DNA of 64,000 nucleotides from Takakia lepidozioides (taxonomy: Eukaryota; Streptophyta; Takakiopsida; Takakiales; Takakiaceae): positions 35,402,001 to 35,466,000 of the forward strand of contig CM060733.1 in assembly GCA_030704615.1 (NCBI GenBank), read 5' to 3'. Shown in pieces: positions 1 through 10,900 of this stretch (the first letter of the stretch is position 1; every line of letters begins with the position of its first letter). Under the pieces are notes generated by a model, which saw nothing but the letters and a program-made list of their open reading frames with translations, was not told the DNA's origin and searched no databases. Position numbers and translations under genes: made by a program.

Positions 1-330
1 TCCAGATGTTCAACATGCTGAGGTCTTCTGTAATGTCTCTTGCTTCGTAATGAGGTACTTCTCCAACTCTTATTTTCCCAACGTTGACATTCTCCATCTA
101 GAACATATCCACACATGCGTATATAAATACTTAAAAAACCAAATGACCATCAAAACTGGAAGTTGCGGACGAGGCTTATAAAAATGGAGACGGTCATTTG
201 CCTATTTAAGGATTTCTGCTCACATATGTGTATGTGTTCCAGGTGGAGAACATCAACATATTGGATAAAGTGGACATGGAGAAGCACCCCATTACGAAGC
301 ATGAGACACTACAAAAAGAGCTTCAAAGGG

Positions 331-765
331 CATACCATGTAACAGGTCCCAGTATAATCAAAGACGAAACCCCATTCATTCAATGGGCGATTGAATGGTT
401 GCCCATCCAAATGATTTTCGTTTGCTTTCAATCTTTGCCACTCTGTTCAACATACCATGTATCAGGTCCCGGACTAATATGAGATCAATCGAAATTCATT
501 CGATGGCTCAACGGATGGTTGGCCATCGAAATGATTTTAGTTCAGTTTGAGACTTGGCCACTATGTTCAATGTGCCATATAAGAGGCCCCAGAGTAATAT
601 GAGATCAATCGAAATTCATTCAATAGGCCAACGGATGGTTGCCCATCCAAATAATTTTCGTTCGCTTTGAGACTTGGCCAGTGTGTTCAATGTACCCTCT
701 GATACGTCCCAGTGTAATATGAGATCAATTGAAATTTGTTCAATAAGCCAATGAGGTGTTCACTT
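331..765. repeat. 120-bp tandem repeat, four copies
   Basis: Four copies of a 120-bp unit follow each other with no change in register: the block containing CAGGTCCCAG-type sequence recurs at 341, 461, 581 and 701, always exactly 120 bases apart. Each unit also carries a GATCAATCGAAATTCATTC-like stretch and a GAGACTTGGCCA stretch. Copies differ by scattered substitutions but almost no indels. A decayed fifth copy lies at about 1331-1410. Small open frames here, such as 228-482, are by-products of the repeat. Function unknown. Confidence 0.85.
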
Positions 766-1544
766 GTCATCTGTTTTTTGTTCAATGCGAAGAAAAAAAA
801 ATCCTGCAATGCGTGCATGGCTATTGCACCCATTGAACGGATGTGGTTGAAGCCCCTCTTTTTCCCCCATGTGCTTGAACATGTACGGAGACACATTAGA
901 CGAATAAATCATTTGCCTCCTCATCGACGCGCCCACCCCTCAAACCATTCCAGAATTTAAATTCATTTTAAGCCAATAAATAGGTTTGCACTGCCTTTCA
1001 TTGGGGATTTCTGGCACGTATCGATTTTGTTTTTGGCTCAATTTTGTTCTGCGGCTTCAAGCATCCCACCGCTACTCCCCCGCCAAAATTTGGACCAATA
1101 AAAAATGCCCCAAAAAAAAGTGTTCTCTTTGCTTACTATTGCAGAACTCTCTATGAAGAGTGCATGAAATAAAACACAAATCAAGTTTGGAGTGCAAAGC
1201 AGGGAAGAAACTGTGGTTTTCGGTCCAAATATATTATGTTTGCTCCCAAATTTGGCACGCACGTTGCATATGGAGTCATTACATGCCCCATTCAAAATGG
1301 AATGAATTTTTTTTTTGTGAGCACGCGAAACACAATCCAACAGGTCCCAGAGTAATAGCAAATCCAACGGAATATATTAAATGGGTGAATGGAAGTACGC
1401 CCAAGCAGCCCATCAATGCAAGGATCCTCGAGCCACTACCTCCTGGGAGCTTGGCACATACCGGTCCCTCGCCCTTGGCCTTCTTTTTATGCTGAAGAAA
1501 CCCGCACGGTGCTCCAGGCGTTTGCTAGTCCATACGTATAAGGG
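766..1544. other. No gene recognised
   Basis: AT-rich DNA with short overlapping frames on both strands and no recognisable protein similarity. A degenerate copy of the upstream 120-bp repeat is visible at about 1331-1410. Nothing else can be supported. Confidence 0.5.
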
Positions 1545-2012
1545 ATGTTTCTCATGATCACACTTTGTCTTATCTCGCCCGCTAACACACTCGTCATGCA
1601 TCACAAAGAAGCGTTTGCTACATCTGCCCACCATGTTCTCGATGGTGCAAGCAACAACACAGTACTTAGATGGCCCGGCCAGCCCGAGCTCTACAGTGTT
1701 GATGGAGGCCCGTGGATAAATGAGTATGAGAAGTTCTATGTTGGGGATTGCCTGACTGCTGCTCTGCACAGGGGCATGTGCGATGACTCTGGCACCCAAA
1801 TCTGCACATCTAATCCCTATTTTGTGAGGGCCCAATTATGGACCAGGCACACCAAGAGGCCCCATGGCAAACATGATTTTCTTCTTTCAGGTTTGAGAGT
1901 GATGCTTGGAGCAAAACCTGAGCTGACAATACCCGTTGTAGGGAGTAGCCAGCCAGTGCCCAAAAACAGCTTCAGTACGAGTACGACAACATTCGAGAGG
2001 CCGGTGCAGTGA
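1545..2012 (+). other. Unassigned open frame, 155 codons
   Basis: An open frame of 155 codons with no domain I recognise. It ends shortly before the frame at 2048 and could belong to the same decayed gene or element. No signal peptide or clear motif is visible. It may be chance, but its length and its position before a partly recognisable frame make it worth noting. Confidence 0.25.
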
Positions 2013-2047
2013 TGGACAGGCTGGAGGCTTCGGCAACCTATCATTAA

Positions 2048-2785
2048 ATGCTACACAAAAACTTGGCTCAGTCCCGCAAGCGTCAGCTTTATAGGAAGCG
2101 CCATCAACATCATTTTGAAACTACTTTTGGGGAGCATGGCGATATTGAAGCAAATATTGAATCTTATATTGCTAGATTCTCTACCCCACCAGATTCTTAC
2201 ACCCTTCCCTATCTTTTCTATAATGTCACCCACTACAATCCTCTGAACACCATTAGAAAGCAGCCCTTCTCTCACATGTATCTCTCCTTCCACGAAGCAT
2301 ACCCTGGTATCATTCCAAGAGTGTCGGATTGCAACGTTATGATGCAGCGGCAGCACCCTTGCCGACAGTCTCTCACCATCAGGGCCAGCCATGGCCAAGT
2401 CACCAACATTACATCATCTAGTGGCAACTTTATTGCTGCTCAGGCCAACCTCATCATGGCATGGAATATGTTTGCAGCATGGCAATGGCCACACGACAAC
2501 CACTACAACCCGGGAGATCTCACTCTTCCCCAGCCTCTCCTCACCCCGGAGTACAAGACTAGCAATACATACTCTAGATGGCATTTCATTCTGCACACTG
2601 CCCTGGCAGATCTGGAAAAGGGTAAAGAGGTCCATGGCGACAGCTTCAGAGGTGGAATTGTATTAACTGTCATTCTGAACAATACCATGGCGGACATGAA
2701 TGCAAAATGTGGGTACATCGAGGATGCAAAGGGAGTGTTTGACACTATGGCCAAGAGGCCAAAGCAAATAAATGAAACTAGATGA
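2048..2785 (+). pseudogene. Open frame ending in a PPR-like stretch
   Basis: A 245-codon open frame. Its last 50 residues resemble a plant pentatricopeptide repeat: EKGKEVHGDSFRGG, then a DMNAKCGYIEDAKGVFD stretch, matching the usual 'GK.vHg...r.G ... NaL.dMYaKCG.iedA..vFd.M' pattern. PPR proteins bind organellar RNA. The upstream residues (a PDSYTLPYLF stretch and a histidine-rich region) do not form further clear repeats, and the frame ends just after the repeat without the second half expected. I read it as a captured or decayed PPR gene fragment. Only the C-terminal similarity is recognised; the rest is unassigned. Confidence 0.45.
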
Positions 2786-3904
2786 AGAACAAGAGGAGCC
2801 TGCTCTTCTTTTATTGTGTTTTTGGGGCATCTTAAACTAGTGAATGATAGTTTTAAACTATTATTTCCTACATGAGTCTATAATTTAATGATAGAACACC
2901 ATAAAATGCCGCACCATAACCATGGATGGAAAACCTTGGTGTTAATGATAAATCTGGTTTTCATCCATCCAATGGATGATTGGTTGGCGCTAGGTTGTCT
3001 TCTCATCCATCCAGCTTGCAAGTCAAATTTCCAATTTTCATCCATTGGATGAACTAGAATTCCATTTAATTGCCTTTCACAATTGCCTCTGGCTTGATAA
3101 TTTGATGTCGTTTTTTATCACCTCCAAAAATCTCCAAACTTGGTGAAAAAATAGAATTAGATGCCCCATAGCTGCACATAAAATCTCAAGGGAATCGGGG
3201 AAGAAAAGCCATACCTTTGGTTGGTATCCATGGTTTTGCCATATAGGCAGTCTGCCGCTTCCTGGCAGTAAAAATACTGGTGGTGCCCCCAGGGGGTCTT
3301 TGGCCCTACCACTGGGTCACAGATCATCTAGAGTTCCCTCCTACACACTTTGCATTGCTGAGGAGTTCAAAACTTCACCAGGAAGCTCATTCACCCGTCG
3401 TTTGCTACGATATAGCACTTGCTTTGTCACGATATTTCATCATTGTACAGATTGTTTCCTCCAATTGCCAAGACTCCTCGCCGCGTGCTCCTACTGGACT
3501 TGAAAGGCGGGAGAATAGAGAGATCGCAATCCGAGACTGGAACAGTCGTCATGTAATGTTTCGATCAGGTGCATGTTGTCGTTACTGGTACCGAATTGGC
3601 AGCCTAACTCGCTGTCAATGCAACTCCCTGTAGTCATTTTGACGCCAGAGCTCCTCCATGGTCGTCTCAAACATAATCTACATTCCTCCGCGCTTTACCA
3701 GCAATTCCCAGATAACTCGCAAACCGCCCTGCTTTGGCAGTACAATGCGTAAACTGTCTGCCTTAAGATTAAAAACAATCTGAAAATAAATTTGTACCAA
3801 TATATGCATCTACAACAGGTAGTAGGCATATAAAGCAGCAGATTGCATTTGAAGTGAGGGGGTGAGCAGATGGTAGTCAAGAGAAAACAAGAACTATTCT
3901 GAGA
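2786..3904. other. No gene recognised
   Basis: About 1.1 kb with no convincing coding sequence. Around 2930-3060 the words CATCCATCCAATGGATGA and CATCCATTGGATGAAC recur, giving a small inverted-repeat-rich patch. The frames at 3280-3633 have no recognisable motif. Confidence 0.4.
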
Positions 3905-4455
3905 TGATACACATTCTCACCATCTCACGTTCACTCTACACAGAGATACTTCGAATAGCATGGCTTTACTTCAGAGCTCGTCACATCATCACAGAAGTAC
4001 ACAGAATCACTCTGAGTCCCTCTAAATACACATTGATCACTGATACTCCTACCGCACACCTTCTGAGTTGCGTGCAGTCTTTTTATACTATGCTCGAACG
4101 AGCCGTTACAGCCTGCGGTCGTTAATGACCGTTTGCCTAACTGCCTACGCAACCTAAAAGGTTTTCTAAAAAGTGGCTCGTTGTAGTGGTCAAGAGCCAT
4201 AGTGGTAAACGGTCCACTACTCCCTCTATTGGTTAAAGCCGATGCTATCGTGACCGTGTGATATCGTGGTTCACGGCTCACGGTTACTACACTACCCCTT
4301 ACTGCTTTCGTGGTTATGTACCTTTGTCCCGCCATTGGCTAAGTACCGTGTACTTAGCCGTCTCTGCCTGTGGCTCAGGTAGTGTACGTCCATCACTACC
4401 CAGTATGTCCCGTTGCGACCCTCGTTGTCTGTCCCTCGTAGCATAGCCGTTATCA
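3905..4455 (-). mobile_element. 3' LTR of a minus-strand LTR retrotransposon
   Basis: This 551-bp block starts TGATA and ends TATCA, the TG...CA inverted termini expected of an LTR. On the minus strand it follows directly on a purine run (complement of 4456-4475, GAGGAGGGGGAA core) that fits a polypurine tract. The minus strand has a TATAAAA box at 4087-4081. The gag-like frame ending at 4499 lies just upstream on the same strand, so this should be the 3' LTR of that element. No second LTR copy is present in the window; the other end is lost at about 22380, where element B sequence begins. Confidence 0.7.
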
Positions 4456-4498
4456 TTTATTCCCCCTCCTCTTTTGAAATTGTGTCCGCACAATTTCG

Positions 4499-4764
4499 TC
4501 AATTCCTGTACTTGTTGTATCTCTTGGGGATGTAAGGTGGTGGCATGCCTGTCTGCGAGGTAGGAAGTGCGTCCCAGGATTGTCGTGGTGGCAGCTTCTT
4601 GTTCCTGTTATCGTCACTGTCTGGTTGTTCCTTTGGTTCGTGAGTAGGCCAGCTTTCTTTATCAGGGTGTTCTGCTATCCCGTCCCCACGTACCATATCG
4701 ATTTTGTTGGTCAAGTTTTCGCGGTAGGTTTGCAGCTCCTCCTTGGTCCAGGGTATAATGTGTT
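4499..4764 (-). pseudogene. C-terminal part of a gag-like frame, cut off by element A
   Basis: Minus-strand reading frame open from the element A boundary to a stop at 4499. It is hydrophilic, rich in K, D and P, and ends in a short basic tail. It is the missing end of the frame at 21276-22347: both sides carry the same 9-bp target duplication, and taking out one duplication plus element A leaves the reading frame continuous. The polypurine tract and LTR lie just downstream. No protease or polymerase follows, so the parent looks like a gag-only, non-autonomous LTR element. Confidence 0.7.
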
Positions 4765-4773
4765 TTGTTGCCC
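4765..4773. repeat. Left target-site duplication of element A
   Basis: TTGTTGCCC immediately left of the terminal repeat, repeated exactly at 21276-21284 right of the other terminal repeat. Nine base pairs is the usual duplication length for Mutator-like elements. Confidence 0.85.
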
Positions 4774-4860
4774 GGGGGCTGCTATTTCATGAGCCATGAG
4801 CCATGAGCGGCATGAGCCATGAGCAGAGTCGTAAGTGTGGAAAAAAACATGAGCAGCACT
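4774..4860 (+). repeat. Left terminal inverted repeat and CATGAGC cluster
   Basis: The terminal 21 bp is followed by repeated CATGAGC words at about 4790-4850. The same terminal sequence, GGGGGCTG then TATTTCATGAGC, occurs at the left end of element D (29986-30010), so A and D share a terminal-repeat family. Confidence 0.75.
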
Positions 4861-5236
4861 ATTTTCCGGAAATGAGTGTCCGCGGGAATAGGGTTTAGGG
4901 TGCCACGGTCATAGGGGGAGAAGGACCTCCCGATGAAGGAGGTTCGGCAATGTTATTTAGAATTATATATTGAAAGGCAATGTTTCGCGAATGGTAGGGT
5001 GGTACTGCTCTGTACAATGGGGGCCCATTTCAGCCTACCAGCCACTTGCAAAATCCACCCACACTCCCAATCCCAAACGAAATGAGCAATGACGCATTCT
5101 TGGAACGATGGACACAGAATAGAATAAAAAGAGGGCACAATGAGGTTTTTATTGATCCACATGAATTGCATTTGAAGCACGTCTACTGTGCTGATTGTGC
5201 CATCAAATCTTTAGCCCTGTGCCTACTGAATACAAG

Positions 5237-5800
5237 TCACGTTGTCAATGGGACTTCGACTGCTCTCAGAACTAGCTCATGAGTCATGGGGCTCCTCCAT
5301 GTAAAGTCGATTGCAGCCGTTGTACCGCCCCTAGTGATGTTCACCACAATGTCCTGCCCTTCAATCATACCACCATCGAATATGGAAATCTTCACGTTTT
5401 CGTCGTCCACACCAATGCGAATGTCCCCATACAATGGAGAAGAGGAGCGCACTCCTTGAGGAGAATAGGTCTCTCCGATGGAGTCCACCCACGTCCAGTG
5501 GCAACAGTTCCACCGCAACAGCATAGCAGTGCGCCTTCTTCTGCATGGGTGACCGTCGTAGCTGGGAAAATCGGAATCGAGGATGCGCAGGAGCCGCGGA
5601 CTCCTCAGACCAAGATCATCACCCCGCTCGAAGGCGTAGTGGCCTACGATATACTCAAAAGCCACCAATGTTTCCACAATCGAACCAGTATCTTCTGTGT
5701 AATCTGTGTACCAGATAACAATGTCTCCCGATGTGGCCGAATACATTGCATAATCGATGCCTCCAAATGGGCAGTCGTCCCGGTTCCGGAAGCACGACAT
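5237..5800 (-). CDS. Small element A protein, paralogue 1
   Basis: A 187-residue protein of unknown family. The start at 5800 is chosen because the protein then begins MSCFRNRDDCPFGG, matching MSCRRNPADCPYHG of the divergent gene at 6331. Shared blocks in order: SGDIV.W, EYI.GHY.FERGD, a D.D.PS stretch, RWNCC.WT, YGDIR and a final DELVLR..EV. Eight or more invariant positions, including a CC pair and several W residues, suggest a compact folded domain. No signal peptide or membrane segment is seen. The frame is open upstream to 5947, so a longer start is possible. It is transcribed towards the left end of the element. Function unknown; not seen in elements B-E. Confidence 0.7.
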   Translation of the reverse strand: MSCFRNRDDCPFGGIDYAMYSATSGDIVIWYTDYTEDTGSIVETLVAFEYIVGHYAFERGDDLGLRSPRLLRILDSDFPSYDGHPCRRRRTAMLLRWNCCHWTWVDSIGETYSPQGVRSSSPLYGDIRIGVDDENVKISIFDGGMIEGQDIVVNITRGGTTAAIDFTWRSPMTHELVLRAVEVPLTT

Positions 5801-6010
5801 CCTTGCAAAGGAGGACCTGAGGACGACTTGGATGCAGATGACAATGACCTTGCGGACAGCTACGAAGCCCTTAGATTTTGGAAATGATGCGAAGCGGAAG
5901 AGCAGTCCGGCCTCCAATAATGGAGCATCTGGGTCCCACGTACCCACCGACGGAGGTGGATGAACCCATACATCTTTCTCATCAAGAAGTTATAGTTTGA
6001 GATCTGCCAC

Positions 6011-6074
6011 CGAAGTCCATCCCCCCGGATGGAAATTCGGCGCCGCATTTACATCGAAGAGGGGATGGACTTCG
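6011..6074. promoter_or_regulatory. Inverted repeat around a palindrome between the divergent genes
   Basis: A 14-bp inverted repeat (CGAAGTCCATCCCC at 6011-6024 and its exact complement at 6061-6074) encloses AAATTCGGCGCCGCATTT at 6033-6050, a relative of the element's AAATGCGGYRCCGCATTT palindrome. It lies in the 530-bp gap between two divergent genes, so a shared operator-like role is plausible, but this is inference from position and symmetry. Confidence 0.6.
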
Positions 6075-6330
6075 TCGTGTCCAGTGGCTATCGGCCCACC
6101 TGGCAGTGAGTGCCCATAGTTTGCATGGCAGGGTAGGAAACTGAAACGGCTACATTCATGAAGCAGCCAATCTTCATCGGTCCAGGATCCTGTAGGGGGG
6201 AATTTAAATGTGCCCTGGAGTGTTTGTGAGGAATTGCAGCGTTAGCTTGAACTTTTTCCAGCCACCGCGCTGCTCCTCCTCCATCCGGGAGCTGCTGTCA
6301 TTGAGCGTACTCCGCTACTCTTTTTCAAGG

Positions 6331-6936
6331 ATGTCGTGCCGCCGAAATCCAGCCGACTGCCCTTATCATGGCCACGATTATGCTATGTTCAAACCAGAAT
6401 CAGGAGACATCATTGTCTGGCTCTCTGTTTTCACAGACGCTGCTGGAATCAAGCAAGAGTCTTTGCGCGCAATGGAGTATCTGGAGGGCTATTACCGCTT
6501 TGAGCGAGGTGAGGGCGAGGGTCAATGCGGTCCGTGGGTCCTGAAAATTGTTGACCTCGATATACCAAGCTGGAAAGGGATGCCGGATAGATCAGGCACG
6601 GCCTCGCTTTGGCGCTGGAACTGCTGCCAGTGGACCAGGGAGGACGGCACCGGGGAAAACTATATACGTGCAGATCACTCCGCTCTTCCAGTGTATGGAG
6701 ACATTCGGCTGAGTTGCAAAGACGAATCGCACGGGCACATGAGGCCCACAGTGACCTTGTCAATGTATGATGGTGGTATCATTGATGGACATGACATTGT
6801 CGTCGGCTCCAGCAAGGGCAGCAGAACGACCGAATTGCAGTTTACCTCGAGGTGCCGCAGCAGTGATGAGCTTGTTTTGAGGGGTATCGAAGTTCGTCGA
6901 CTTGGTGAAGCCCATGTAGAAGGAGGAAGGGCTTAG
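6331..6936 (+). CDS. Small element A protein, paralogue 2
   Basis: A 201-residue protein, paralogous to the product of 5237-5800 and transcribed away from it. The start at 6331 gives MSCRRNPADCPYHG, aligned with the other copy; the open frame reaches back to 6208. Conserved blocks in order: SGDIIVWL, EYLEGYYRFERG, VDLDIPSW, RWNCCQWT, YGDIRLS, MYDGGIIDGHDIV and DELVLRGIEV. The family is not recognised. Both copies remain open with conserved motifs, which argues for recent function. Palindrome array 1 begins about 230 bp after the stop. Confidence 0.7.
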   Translation: MSCRRNPADCPYHGHDYAMFKPESGDIIVWLSVFTDAAGIKQESLRAMEYLEGYYRFERGEGEGQCGPWVLKIVDLDIPSWKGMPDRSGTASLWRWNCCQWTREDGTGENYIRADHSALPVYGDIRLSCKDESHGHMRPTVTLSMYDGGIIDGHDIVVGSSKGSRTTELQFTSRCRSSDELVLRGIEVRRLGEAHVEGGRA

Positions 6937-7164
6937 TTTTGTCTGCAGTTGGTAAATGTGAGACATCGTGTCCGATCAATAAACCCATCGTACCTCACTT
7001 CTGTATGATTGTGTTTCATTCTGTTGAATAACTCTCGGAATTGGCCCACTGTTTACAATTTGATGTCTCATTTCTACAATGTGTATGTCCGGATGAATAT
7101 AGCAGAGTAACCGGTATGTGAGTCATGTGTCAAGAATATACCAGAGTAACGCCATGTCGGACAT

Positions 7165-7855
7165 TGAAATGCGGCACCGCATTTCCATGTGGGACAAGGA
7201 AATGCGGTGCATCATTTCCGTCCAGGTACACGAAATACCAACACGGGTCTATAAATTGGACAGACAACGAGGTTGGCATTGCAAATGCGGCGACGCATTT
7301 CCAGCTTGGCAATGGAAACTTCTTTTTGGACAAGGGAATGCGGTGCCGCATTTCCGTCCAACACTTCGAAAAGTGCACATTTCCGACCAGCGCGATGGAA
7401 TGCGTTACCGCATTTCCGTGAGAGGGTCTGCAAATGGACAAATTGCGATGTCCGTTCTGGAAATGCGGCGCCGCATTTCCATGTCCGTCATCGACTTTTT
7501 TTTACAATGGAATGCGGTGCCAATTTTTGCTGATGGGCCTGCAGTTCGAACAACGACCATCCCCAATATGGAAATGCGGCACCGCATTTCCAATTCCGCC
7601 ATCTCGACCTCCTTGTTCGACCTCTGTAAGCGTGGTGGCATCCATGCAATGAGCGGGAGAGGCCAAAACTGGCGTGTGGACAAAGGAAATTTTGGAAATG
7701 CGGCACCGCATTTCCAATCGGCCGATTACTTTTTACTATGCCAACATTGAAATGGAAAATTTAGTCCCTCCCCTGTTTTGGAAATGCGGTGCCGCATTTC
7801 CAAAAGAGGTTCTTAGAGTTGCCAAAATTTGGAAATGCGGTGCCCCATTTCTGAT
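7165..7855. repeat. Palindrome array 1 (11 sites, irregular spacing)
   Basis: Eleven copies, some imperfect, of AAATGCGGYRCCGCATTT, centred near 7175, 7208, 7291, 7344, 7406, 7469, 7518, 7580, 7704, 7790 and 7841. Spacing ranges from about 33 to 124 bp and the sequences between copies are mostly unrelated, so this is not a simple tandem duplication. The central two bases are pyrimidine-purine in every copy: CA, TG, CG or TA. The array lies between the small-gene pair and the 3' end of the methyltransferase gene. Frames of repeated CGAAFP-like words here are palindromes read as codons. Confidence 0.85.
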
Positions 7856-7988
7856 TTTGGGAGCGTCGTGGTTTGAGCGATTGTGTGGCTGGAATGCACA
7901 CTGGAGAGGGGTCACGAATGTCTGGCAGAATTTCCTTTATATACTCTGGAAGAGAATTTACATTTACAGAGACTTCATTAAAATTCTA

Positions 7989-10900
7989 TTAATCTTGAAA
8001 ATCATCCGAATCCTCATCCTGTTCTAGACTGTCCTGCTCCGCCTCCACCCCCTCAGTGCCTTTCTCATCTCCAGCGGACTGCTCGTTGGCCAGGCTTTCG
8101 AAAATCCCATCTTCCCCTTGCGGAACTGTCCATCTCACCTCCGTTGGGTCGTCTTCCTCCCTGTCTGCGTCGCTCTCATCCGCTGAATCACATATGTACT
8201 TTCGTACCCGTCTACCTGTCTGAGCTGCTGCCAACTCTTTCCTTATCCTTCTGTCCTCCCTAGCCCTCTCCAAAATCTGCTCTACTTTACTGGGATTCTC
8301 ACTTCTTCTAATCGCTGTATTTGCGAGTTTAGCTGCATAACTAGGAAGGGAGTAGTCCCTCACCGGGCTCGTCATGAAGTCGGCCCTCGCAAAGAACGGG
8401 ACATTCTTCCTGGCAGGAAGTGTAGGCCCTACATGTTTCGACCCGGACCCTGCAATCCTGCACATGACAATCATCAACGAGACTAATGAGAACCACAGTC
8501 GGGAAATTCGTTTGACATAAATGACCCAGAAGGCTTTGCAAACTTACAATGTTTGCACTCACTCGTATTCCGGGTTCTCCTCCGCATCAATGTCCACTGT
8601 GTCTTCCTCGGACTCCGACGAATCCGAGGAGACTTCCGCTCTGTCGGGAGCCTTAACATTCCGTTGCAGCCCTTCCAGATGGGATCCCCACACGGATGAA
8701 TCCTCCTCGTAGGCAAAGAGGTGCCGGTCGGAAAACCGCCCAGCCCACATTGAGGCACCTGTTACAATGCCATCCACACATTACCACATGGCGCTTCAGA
8801 TGTTGCGAACTACATCCTAACGAGAATTTGCAGAACAGCATAGATCAAGATTCTGCATACCTGTCCCACAGATGAGGTCGAGCACTGTGCCCTCCACGTC
8901 TGTGCATGTCTCCATAATTGTCTGAATGAAGGCAGGGCTCCGAGTCCGTGAGTACCGCAGGGGTTCCGTTGAAGTGAGGCTATGAGGGAGAAGTTCCTTG
9001 GGAACGTTGTTGAACAGAACGTCGTAATCGAGTGGGTCGCAGTTCGGGTCAACCTTTCCTCCCTCCTTCCGGAAAGCAAAGGTGGAGTTCTCCTTCACAA
9101 AGCAGTATGCATCGAACTGCTTCGTCTGCATACACAGGGGAAAACGATTAGAAACCGAATGCGGCACCGCATTTGAAAACACCCAAGCAAATGAATGGAC
9201 GAGTGCCAGTGTCGTAATCACCTTCTTCCCTTCCGACCGAAGGCCCAGTGTGTTGATGCACGTCCACTTCTTTTTCAGAATCGGGACGGCGCTCTTGCGG
9301 GTCCACTTCGCAATTCCTGTCTGAGTGTTTTTTCCTCTGCTCGCCAGGACAACCACACAGCCTCTGTCGTCCAACACCATGCGGGCAAGCCCGAATCCTT
9401 TCTTCCAAAAGTCCTCCGAGTACCTGTTCCAAGATGGCAAAGCTTGCAGTCCTTCCACAGGCTCTCCGTCCGGAATATCCAAGATGATCATATCGCAAGA
9501 CCACTCGGTGGCATTTCCGCCCCTCCTACAATCCTTGTCTGCACACACCCTCTCAAAGAACGAGACCATATTCTGAAATCCTGGGGTGTCGGAAGGCTCT
9601 TCGGCAGTCGCCTTCTTCAGTGCTCTGCCCTTCAGACCCTCCATGGTCTTCATGTATGCCAACTTGGCTGCCCGTCCATCCAAAGCCGCCAAGAAACTCT
9701 CATTTACACACTGGACTACTGTTTCGGGAGCCACTTTCGGCCTCTTCATTTCCACCGGCTCGAAAGGGTGCCCCCCTGGGGGGTTGAAGAGTGCCTTCTT
9801 TGCCGAGCCAGTTCTCGTGCCTCTCGTGACAACGGTGGGCACAGGGGAGGCAGCCTGCGTTTGGGGGGGTGGGCTGGTTGCAAAGTCTCCATCGGAGTCC
9901 TCTTCCTCACCCTCTTCCTGAACAGGCTGTTTCTGCTTCTTCGTTTTGGCGGGTGTCACAACAGCTGCTCCTTGCTGGCGAGTCCTCTTCTTCGACCCCT
10001 TCTGTTGGGCCTGCACAGCTGCATCCACCGTCTTTTGTGCCATCTCAGCTGCCTTTCTGGATTCTTCCAGAGCAGCAGATTCCTTTGCCGACTTTGGCCC
10101 AGCAGGGACACGTCTTTCCTTTCTCTTCTCTTCTGCCAAGGCGTGCAGATCTTTCTCAGACTCGTCAACAATACCGCCAGACATGTCCAGGTACCACGGG
10201 CATCCAACGAGATGCGCGGGATGCCATTGTTTCTGCATCTCGGGTGTGTAGACACAGCTTGGGCCCGCCACGGTCCAAGCCATGAAGAACGGGGGCTCTT
10301 GAGCCAGGGCCCCTGTCTGAAGGAGCACGTATTTCATATACCTGCAAGGCAGTCAGCATGCGTGAGCAAAAGTTGAGACCAACCTACTCGCAGAGTGCCA
10401 CCGAAAACATAAAATGCGAATGCGGTGCCGCATTTCCGAGACAAACCTCGTAACCAGGCTTCGCATACAAGGGCAGCTGTGCTTCACCTGTAAACAATTC
10501 GCATTGCAGCTTTCCCCGCTCCCTCCTGATGTGTAAACTCCACGCTCCTTCTTGCTGTCTGTAGCTCTCTGGCGAAAAGGTTGTCCTTGTACGCACATCT
10601 GAAACGTGTCACGTAGTCTTCCAATGTCTGTGTTCCATCCCATTTGACGTACAAGCCGAACGAATTTGTGTGCATTACGACTTGCTCCTTCGCATTCGAC
10701 ATTACCTGCGATTCCCAAATGCATTGTCACGTAGCAGTTCAGGGAATTCATTTCAGAAAAGCAAATCTGGGGAAGTACCTTGAATTACCTGGAACCACCA
10801 AGTCATACGGTTGAGCCACACATCCACTGCAGGGTCGGAAACTTCGAGTGGAAAAGACCACATTGTCCTTATGCTCTCGGATGCATTCCAGATCGACAGC

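Noticed and set aside
5279-5887. 202-codon plus-strand frame opposite the small gene at 5237-5800
   Set aside because: It is the antisense shadow of a gene whose minus-strand product has a clear paralogue at 6331-6936.
7118-7750. Open frames through palindrome array 1
   Set aside because: Same cause: repeated palindromes read as codons on both strands, with no conserved protein sequence outside them.
9195-10376. 393-codon plus-strand frame opposite the methyltransferase exon
   Set aside because: Antisense shadow: the minus strand carries methyltransferase motifs conserved in element D, the plus strand has none.
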